This document shows positions 56,807 to 64,000 of a stretch of DNA of 64,000 bases, piece by piece. The stretch's first letter is position 1. Each line of letters begins with the position of its first letter. The DNA lies in assembly GCA_029718625.1 (NCBI GenBank), contig CM056380.1:45146406-45210405 (forward strand), read 5' to 3'. The DNA is from Synaphobranchus kaupii (Eukaryota; Chordata; Actinopteri; Anguilliformes; Synaphobranchidae). The notes beneath the pieces are model-generated. The model was not told the DNA's origin, did no database searches, and saw only the letters and a list, made by a program, of their open reading frames with translations. The translations under genes and the position numbers were made by a program.

Positions 56807-57446
56807 GGAATCAGGTTCTAACCAAGCTAGGAAAAGCTCCACACAGAGGTTTTTTCCACCGTTTTAGAATGGACAGAGTGCAGGGCGCAGACACGTCGAT
56901 GGCCTCCCTGAAGGGGGACGCTGCCCATTGCTGTCTGACTCAGCCACACTACGCAGTCCCACTGGCCAGTTGTCTGCAGGTGGGAAAGCAATGGGAGAAT
57001 CCTCCTCCAGGTGGTGGTCCTATTGAGAGCTGGGGAAGGAGGGGTCAAGATGCCCCACTTCCTGCGTTTGGATAGGAAAGAATCCCCACTCCCATTAGCT
57101 GACACCCCGACATCAGCCCTGAAACCTCAGCAAACACAGGTCACCTCATCCCCAGGCCCCAGGGTTAATAGGGCCCTTTCAATTGGCCCTGTGTCTACCT
57201 CTGACTGCCCAAGGGCAGATATCAGGGGATGAAGGCAGGGTGGGGCATACTGAGTCTCTTCAGCCCGTCAGAGGAGCAGACATTGAGGGGCTCCCAGTGG
57301 GGATAGAGGATACCTTGGTATGTCTTAAACCCTGCTGCAGAACACATTTTTAAGGATTTGGATACATCACAATGTCCCCAGTGAAGCGGCATTGGTTTTG
57401 CGCCACGCTCTAACTTCCTTTATTCTGCTAGGTGAGATGGCAGTAG

Positions 57447-57470
57447 CCCCCCCCCCCCCCCCCCCCCCCC
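57447..57470. repeat. Poly-C tract (24)
   Basis: Uninterrupted C run. Confidence 0.9.
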
Positions 57471-57684
57471 ACCTCGAATCTCCACCCCTCCCAACCCCTC
57501 TGCACCTCCCACTTCCCACTGCCTTACTTAAAGTAGACTTCACTGATTTTCCACACGGTCTTATTGCTATCAGGGCCACAAAAAAACTGCATCTGGAAAT
57601 AATTTCAATCAGGCAATCACAGAGTCACCTCGAGGAGGGCCCTTTAGCAGCCCCAGGTTTAAAAGGGTAAGACGAGGCCATTAA

Positions 57685-57745
57685 CTGCGTCGGCCCTCGT
57701 GAACGCTTAATTAGCTTAATTAGGTTGATTAAAGTCCAATTAGGA
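57685..57745. promoter_or_regulatory. TTAATTAG cluster, possible homeodomain-binding element
   Basis: Closely spaced TTAATTAG, TTAATTAGG, TTGATTAA and CCAATTAGG motifs within 60 bp. The TAATTA core is bound by many homeodomain factors. Significance is not tested. Confidence 0.2.
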
Positions 57746-59189
57746 GCAGAGGTGAAGAGAGAACATGCTCCGTGAAGGTGACCTTTGCCCTCTTCCTCTT
57801 GGATCTAACGAGCACCAATGGAATTCCTTGAAAAGGGGCCCCTGTCCTGGCATTACACAGATGTCCTGTTGTGGGATGGGGGTGGGAAAGAGGTGTGCAG
57901 TAATGAGGGTCCAGCAAAGAAAGGGAGGAGATCTGCCAGGGGGTGGGAGTGGGGTTTATTAACCCAATTGTTGACACAGTCCAGAATTGGAATCCCTGTA
58001 GTTTCTCCACCCAGACTGAGCGTGCTCACACTGACAATTCCATTTCCATTACTCCCAATTTCCTTTCCTAGAAAAAAAAAGAAAAAAAAAAGCAATGCGC
58101 AAAAAAACCGACATGCGATTCCTTTCTGACACGTGCATTCTTGCGATCAAAAAAACTCATTACGGTGTTACTCTGTTTTGGCCCTGGGAGAGAGGGTGGG
58201 GTGGAGGGGGAGGAGTGGGGGTGGGGGGTGGGGAGCAGGTAGGAAGTTTGGGAAGAAATACTTCCTGTTGCCATTCAATATATATTAAAAAACAGAGCAG
58301 CGGAATAACTTGCAGGGAGGTTGTGCCGGGGGGATTGAAACAGGCAACGGGGTGTTGTGTGCAGATAGAAGAGCAGGGCCGTCTCTGTGTGTCAGTGCGA
58401 GCCACATGTGAGCGCCCTGCTGCTCAGAATGACACTGGGGCCCTAGACTGCATACTTCTGCTCACAGGGGAGTTTTTAAAAGGCGCATTTCGTGGAACTG
58501 GAACGAATGATTTGTGTGCGTGCTTGTGTTTGCGCATCCAGCTAAAAGCTTTCCTCCTAGAATTTCTCGTCCTCATTTTCAAACTTTTAGGCATTTTTTT
58601 TATCAGCAGAAAGCCTAAAAATTATTTTATGCTGAAATGGCATATCATCAACATGATGGAAAAATCCTGTATTTCCATTTTTGTTATTCTGGTTATTTCA
58701 TACACATTTCAATTCCTCATTCAGATCTATGCACTGTCAAAGTTTTGTAACTCCACAACTGCAGAAAAAAAAGAAGTCCAAGGTACCCCATTGTTAGAAA
58801 GTTTTTTTAGTTTGACAAAAAGGTTCAAAAGTGCCTATGTGTTGCGGCCCCATGCAGGCCTTAATCAGGGTGAGTAGCACTGATGAACAGCTAAAGGTGC
58901 CTCAAAACCACGTGTGACTAAGCCATAAGGCTATGTTGGTAAAACAATAAAAAAAGAAGCAATTTTTAGCTGTTCCAGAATTCCCCAACACATTTTCATG
59001 ATATCAGTTGTGTACCCCACAGGTGTAGAGACCTCCTGTGGTTGGGGTGCCCACATTTGGGGGTGTTGGTTCCTGTAGCCAGCTCCACACAGTGGAAGTG
59101 AACGGTCCAGGTGAATCTCCTCACAAATGATTGACACCAATGATTGATCTCGTGTGGTCCCCCACCCCCCCCCAAAAAAAATAAAATAA

Positions 59190-59213
59190 ATATATATATA
59201 TATATATATATAT
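59190..59213. repeat. (TA)12 microsatellite
   Basis: Perfect TA repeat after an A-rich stretch. Confidence 0.92.
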
Positions 59214-59295
59214 AATCATACTGACTGCGCCCGGTGTTTGAATTCGTATTTACCTTTTAGGGTTGTTTTAAACGCACTTGTTTCAGGTTGGAAAA

Positions 59296-59400
59296 TGCAC
59301 TAATGTACGTCGCTCTGGATAAGAGCGTCTGCCAAATGTCTAAAATGTAAATGTAATGTAAATGTAAGTCGCTCTGTATAAGAGCATCAAATGAATAAAG
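59296..59400 (+). mobile_element. SINE/LINE-type 3' tail, fish family
   Basis: GTCGCTCTGGATAAGAGCGT followed by CTGCCAAATG and TAAATGTAATG repeats is a sequence I recognise as the widespread 3' end of teleost SINE/LINE copies. A second version (GTCGCTCTGTATAAGAGC) follows 60 bp later. No tRNA-like head was identified. Confidence 0.6.
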
Positions 59401-59682
59401 TGTAACGTAAATTAATTGTAAGGTACAGATGCCTCATATAATATAACGCCTATTAGATAAAGTAATAGTTTCTTTAGAACGGTATTGGCTTGTATTTATG
59501 CAATTCCACACACTGACAGTTAGTTGTTAATGGGTTTTGGGACGTAGATGGTAGATGTTGCAGGGGTTCGGTGGATTGTGAAGCCTGTTTTTTCTCCAAA
59601 AAAAAATGGGGGTGGAGGGGTCCCCATGGGTCTTCGTGACCTGTCTGCCATTACAGAGAGGAGCAGCTGTTTTTGTGTGTGT

Positions 59683-59714
<32 letters not shown>
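59683..59714. repeat. Poly-G tract (32)
   Basis: Longest homopolymer in the window, following (TG)n. Confidence 0.92.
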
Positions 59715-59715
<1 letters not shown>

Positions 59716-59916
59716 GTCAGCGAGATCTGTGAAATGTTAAGCAGAACAGGCCGTTTGGGTCGGTTGGACGGGGGGATGCCTTTTATTGTCCATGAAACAG
59801 TGGGGAGAGCAACAGGCTGGACACTATGGGGAGGAGAGTCATGAGATACTGCAATACTACACCTGAGGGAGGGGGCGGGGGAGAAGGGAGGGAAGGCATT
59901 GGGGGTTAGGGGCCGT

Positions 59917-59940
59917 GGGGGGGGGGGGGGGGGGGGGGGG
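59917..59940. repeat. Poly-G tract (24)
   Basis: Uninterrupted G run 200 bp after the previous one. Confidence 0.92.
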
Positions 59941-60764
59941 TGTCATAGAGGTGATGTCGACTGTGTGTGTCCTGAGACTGACCAGTGCCTCTATCGGCCC
60001 GTGGGGAGCTGGGCCGGTTCCCTCCTCCTCGGGCCGTTCGCCTAAACAGGTCAAGATAACCTGGTCATGGGCCCAAAGGTCAGAGGTCGCAGGGAATTCT
60101 CATCTGGAACACATAGGCCCAAGCACAGGGCAGTCTGGTTTCCATAAAGCGGGAGCAGAGAAAGAGCACATTATTTATTGCTTCATGGAAAACAGTAACC
60201 CACCCCCCCCTGCCTCCCCCCCAAACCCCACCCCCACCTCACCCCCACTTCCCAGTGCTGTAGTGGACCGTGTGTCAGAGAATAGATCTGAAATCTTGCA
60301 ACACAACAAAAAAGAAATGGAATGATGCACTCTGAGTGCTTATGTCACCAGCAGAAAAGCAATATTAAGTCAGGCCAGCTGGCTTTGAACAAAATCCCTC
60401 CATTTTTATAACTCGCCAAAAGAAGAGAGAGAGAGAGAAAAGCTAGTCTTCCGTCACACACTTGCACTGACTTGCACGCCCAATGTTCTGCAGCCGGTTA
60501 TCGAAACAACAGGAAGACGGGTTGCTATCTCTCTGTGGCATCTCTCACTGTTCAGGGTGTTGCACAGCAAAGGGAGCCCGATGTTCTCTGCCGACCGGGG
60601 TGGAGCGTCGGCACCAACGCAAATAAGCGTTACTTTGTGACACAAAGGTGTGTGATCTGTGCATCGACAGGGGCCTGTTCATCACCTGCCTGCTCTCTTC
60701 TAAACTGAGCCTGACAGTCCTCTGTGTGCATTCATCAGGTGCTGTGTGACAGTTAGCAAGTGCA

Positions 60765-60768
<4 letters not shown>

Positions 60769-60857
<89 letters not shown>

Positions 60858-60878
60858 ACAGAGAGAGAGAGAGAGAGA
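60769..60878. repeat. (TG)43 followed by (GA)n
   Basis: A perfect TG repeat to 60854, then AAAACA, then about nine GA units to 60878. Confidence 0.96.
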
Positions 60879-60986
60879 TTGTGTGTGTTGTGTGTTGGCC
60901 AGTCGGCTTCCTCACATGCATGTGAAAGCGAGTGTCAGGGGACAGTCACTGTTGTGTGTGCGAAAGTAGTAGATGTGCTAGGTGTG

Positions 60987-60990
<4 letters not shown>

Positions 60991-61070
<80 letters not shown>
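60991..61070. repeat. (GT)40 microsatellite
   Basis: Perfect 80-bp repeat, continuing imperfectly to about 61100. Confidence 0.96.
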
Positions 61071-61076
<6 letters not shown>

Positions 61077-61258
61077 GCGTGAGTGTTTGTGTGCGTGCGT
61101 ACAGGCCATGTACGTGGAGTGGTGGAGTGCTGAGAATGAAAGAAGGTCATAATATCGCAGCTCCTGAATTATGAATAATAACAGCTCCTGATAACATTCG
61201 TGCAGCTTCCCTGTGCTGCCATATTCACCCCCTACAGCTGGCATGGCTTCAAGACCAG

Positions 61259-61549
61259 GGGCCACATGTATAAAATTCTCTGTAAAAGAATGCGTAAAAG
61301 AATGCTCAGGGTGAAAGTCGAAATCCGCTTTAAAAAAGTTTAGCATTTTCTACCTCTGCCTTTCTGTCACGGTGTCGCCATATCACACTGACGCCAAACA
61401 TTGCGTACGTATGGTGTCCATTGTGTGCAGAGGTACGCAGATTCTCACAGCACAAGTTATGTTATAAATCTGAATTTCTGCGTGGAAACTCTTTTACCGC
61501 GGCTTTCTGAGGGTATTTTTCTGCTCAGCACTGTTTATACATGTGGCCC
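61259..61549. mobile_element. Short DNA transposon with CAG duplication, copy 2
   Basis: 291 bp, same GGGCCACATGTATAAA ends as 24399-24680 in the opposite orientation, CAG on both sides (61256-61258, 61550-61552). The interior shares GACGCCAAACATTGCGTACG and AGCGGATTT-type blocks with copy 1. Confidence 0.82.
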
Positions 61550-61966
61550 CAGGGCTAATAATCCAGCTAGCATTTGGGTTCTCAGTGCAGGCCTGGAACA
61601 TTAAGAAAGTTAAGTCTTTATTAAGAAAGTTGTCTGGTTCCTGGAAGTCTCTTGGACGATGTCTTTAAGACACAAGAAATACTTGCCTGAATACTTTAGT
61701 TATGTTATTCAAGTAAAAAAAAAAATATTTGAATCATGGATAGTCATTTGTATTAATTTTCAGTACTTTCATTGAGAACAGTCTTATAATGCATTTATAG
61801 TGCCAGTATGTTTGGCTTGCACGAACGCCTTTTTTTGCTGTGGCGGTCGACTCGAGGCTGCAGCCTGGAAGGCTTCCCCACGCCCCGGTATTTCAGCCAA
61901 TCGCACGTCGCCAGCCTCGATCTTAGCTCGCAAACTTGGCAACTGAGTTCAGCAAAGCAGTTAAGC
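61550..61966. other. Unique sequence, no gene recognised
   Basis: No feature recognised. Confidence 0.5.
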
Positions 61967-62216
61967 AGCCAGCTAGCTCATGCTAAGGCCACTGCAAAAG
62001 ATAATTCTGCTTTTAAATCTGTTTTGCATGTCTGTGAACCGCTAGCCGGCTAGCTCGTAGTAACGCCACTGCAAAGCCAATTCCACTTTTAAATCAGTTT
62101 TGCATGTCTATGAGCTTATTTATTGGTTAGCAATTATTTATTGGCCATCACAGAGATGCAAAACAGAATTAAAAGCAGATTATCTTTGCAGTGGCCTTAG
62201 CATGAGCTAGCTGGCT
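61967..62216. repeat. Direct and inverted triplication of an about 66-bp unit
   Basis: 61967-62034 (AGCCAGCTAGCTCATGCTAA onwards) is repeated directly, diverged, at 62044-62113, and in inverse orientation, nearly perfect, at 62151-62216. The outer pair could form a 66-bp stem hairpin. Confidence 0.85.
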
Positions 62217-62488
62217 ATAATATCTAACAACCCCAAAATGGAATCTCACCATAATCTTCCCCAACATTCTGGAAATGTTTTGCATCAGCTGGGAATGCCT
62301 TCCGCACCCTCACTTCACATAAAACAGCTTTAGAGGAACAGCACATGAAAGGCTGAAGTGGGAAGCAACAGAAGGGAGTCACATATTTAATGGTTGTTAG
62401 TGGTCTGCATGCTCAGTATGGAGCCCTCGCATTAACACACGGGGTAAGGTATGGGAAAGGGGCGGTATTTAGGCACCTCTTGTGTTTG
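62217..62488. other. Short unique sequence
   Basis: No feature recognised. Confidence 0.5.
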
Positions 62489-62622
62489 GGGTTCCTGTAG
62501 CCAGCTCCACACAGTGGAAATGAACGGTCCAGATGAATCTCCTCAGGAACGTGAGTAAGTTGCCCTGGATAAGAGTGTCGAATGAATAAAGTGTAAATGA
62601 ATTGTAAGGTACAGATGCCTCA
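62489..62622 (+). repeat. Composite dispersed repeat, copy 2
   Basis: Uninterrupted counterpart of 59066-59435: the CCTGTAGCCAGCTCCACACA block is joined directly to GGATAAGAGTGTCGAATGAA and the GTAAGGTACAGATGCCTCA end. Confidence 0.8.
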
Positions 62623-64000
62623 AATTGCCACTCTCAGATCGTCTTAATGTCATACCTTATGGCACCCACTGATTGGCTGGGGTTCTGCAGTGTGTGCAGC
62701 TGTCTCTGCGAGAGGGGAGGCCAGGGAAGAGTGGAACAGGAACCCCACCAGCTTGCCGGCTCGTGGTTTGTGGCTTCGGTTCCTCCAGTGGAAACAGGGT
62801 TAAAGAGTTCCTGTGAATCAGGCTCCGTAGCTACAGTCCGCTCAATCAGCCATGGCACCGGACGTCGTTTTTAACTGCCTGCACACACCACAGCTTTGTT
62901 TTGGCACAAAGAGTTACCAAAATCATGTGTTTACAGTATCACAAATGCTATCTGTCTTAAATAATACCATAAAATCGTTCTTGGCCTGGCCAGTGTGAAT
63001 GCAAAACCTCTACTGAATAACATTGTCAGCTGACACTAAGAAAGGAGCGGTCATATTGATATGTAGCATCTTGCGGGCTTTAAAAGTAAATTGTTAACGT
63101 CTCTCTTCTTCCTTATACTGTAGTTACTGTTAGACAACATGATGGGAGCCATGAAGGGATGTATTTCCTATATGACATAACACTGTGCAGGTGATGAGTA
63201 TTCTGTGCTGTTGATCCGGCCTTTAACGCAATACGTTATATTGATGCATTAACACAGCGTCCATTTGTAGGTAAGGAAACTAGACTGTGTTACCAAAGAC
63301 GTCTCGGAGCAGGAGAGACCTGCTGCTATAATATGGGCCTAACACTGTTGTGAGGGATATGTTAAGGGACAAGCAAATGGTAGATAAGTCCCAAATTTGA
63401 GTGGCTTTAAAAGTATACGTGTGTTCAAAGCCTCTTGTTAGTTAGCATCAGTCAGGGTCTTTGTTCTTCTGGCCCTCTTAGGGGGGCGGGTTGGGGGTGG
63501 GATGGTCATTAAGTTTGTCGGCCGTAGAGAGACAATGGCCCTGGAGATAGTAAAGATAGGCCGATGAAGGAAGGCGACTTTAAACAAACGAGTGGTAATG
63601 AGCCTCGCGCCCCGACTTTACGCCCCCCCCCCTCCCCCCCCTCCTCAGGTTCTCTTCCTGAGTTCTTATCAAGCACCGCTGCAGTCAGCACGCAGGAAGC
63701 GGACCCCCCCCCAGCCCAGACCTCGCTTCCCCCCTCTATCCACCTCCTACCCCCCCGACACGTACGTCCCCTCCATCTTATCCACCGCTCCCTCCGCCCC
63801 TCTCTCTTCCCGCTCTCTCCACAGCAGCAGCGAGCAGCCACGGGGAAGGAAACGGACCCTTCCCTCTTTTATCCCTCCGTTTTCTACACGGGGGGGTTGG
63901 GGGTTCGGGGCGGACACGTTGCTTCGGGAGGCGCTCCCCTCTAATTCAACACGTTGTGTCTGTTCCGCTTCTTCATTTCTCTCTCTCCCTCTCTCCTTCT
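62623..64000. other. Unique sequence; pyrimidine- and CpG-rich near the end
   Basis: No gene recognised up to about 63500. From 63590 the sequence is C/T-rich with an acceptor-like CTCTCTCCACAG at about 63823 and CpG-rich sequence at 63890-63930. This could approach a promoter or 5' exon beyond the window, but no coding exon can be supported. Confidence 0.35.

Larger units (their letters stand above)
55399..59065. other. Mostly unique sequence, no gene recognised
   Basis: Contains CT (56421-56484) and GA (56753-56806) repeats, a C24 tract and G-rich sequence at 58195-58232. A 260-codon plus frame (58095-58877) has a hydrophobic C-terminal half but no family match by eye and starts in poly-A/G-rich sequence; I treat it as chance. 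Confidence 0.45.
59066..59435 (+). repeat. Composite dispersed repeat, copy 1
   Basis: 59066-59123 (TTCCTGTAGCCAGCTCCACA onwards) and 59366-59435 (GTCGCTCTGTATAAGAGCAT onwards to CAGATGCCTCA) match, in order, the single uninterrupted copy at 62489-62622. The 242 bp between them are absent from the other copy and include (TA)12 and a second, closer match to the fish SINE/LINE tail. Confidence 0.8.
59436..60768. other. Unique sequence with long poly-G tracts
   Basis: No gene recognised. Two very long G runs are listed separately; a C-rich stretch lies at 60204-60250. Confidence 0.5.

Noticed and set aside
58095..58877. 260-codon plus frame with hydrophobic stretches
   Set aside because: It starts in poly-A and G-rich sequence, passes through a Gly-rich repeat, shows no domain, and its hydrophobic part comes from AT-rich DNA. 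Chance is the simplest explanation.

Overview
This window looks like intergenic or intronic DNA from a ray-finned (teleost) fish genome assembly. The evidence is very dense (AC/TG)n, (GA/CT)n and (TA)n microsatellites, many long poly-G/poly-C tracts, several Tc1/mariner copies with TA target sites, hAT-like and Harbinger-like miniature elements, a fish-type SINE/LINE tail, vertebrate-style splice and promoter motifs, and a 500-base N gap typical of a scaffold. No operon structure, bacterial ribosome-binding sites, CRISPR array, tRNA or rRNA was recognised. The species is not identifiable from what I can see.

No complete host protein-coding gene could be recognised. The only convincing coding capacity belongs to transposons: two intact short ORFs encoding just the DNA-binding half of a Tc1-type transposase (8932-9279 plus; 19485-19898 minus), and two decayed catalytic-half remnants (8045-8464; 20306-20745). 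Most other open frames come from dinucleotide repeats or minisatellites. A possible host transcription unit lies on the minus strand at about 42.05-40.28 kb: a GCCGCCAT-type promoter motif, then a 68-bp exon-like segment (40282-40349) with good splice borders. I cannot name it.

Layout: 0-7.8 kb is simple repeats plus one palindromic element; 7.8-9.6 kb is a cluster of three DNA transposons separated by (TA)n; 10-19.3 kb is mostly unique sequence with short tandem repeats, a possible LINE 3' end, the N gap and a GA-rich minisatellite; 19.3-20.8 kb is a second transposon pair; 21-29.7 kb holds two miniature elements, a 56-bp x 14 minisatellite and AC/TG tracts; 29.9-32.5 kb is a complex of palindromic and Tc1-ended elements sharing internal modules; 32.5-42 kb is mostly unique with TG-rich tracts, another Harbinger-like copy and the candidate minus-strand exon/promoter; 42-53 kb carries a 48-bp x 8 minisatellite, a clean hAT-like miniature element and large AC/TG arrays; 53.2-54.3 kb is a 49-bp minisatellite with higher-order structure; 54.3-64 kb holds AC, CT and GA arrays, long poly-G tracts, two copies of a composite dispersed repeat and a second copy of the 24.4-kb element.

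The most interesting signal is the repeated retention of a DNA-binding-only Tc1 ORF in two non-autonomous copies with different deletion junctions. Next are the shared internal module carried under different Tc1 termini at 30-31.5 kb and the nested higher-order minisatellite at 53.4-53.8 kb. I did not find a new multi-gene system.
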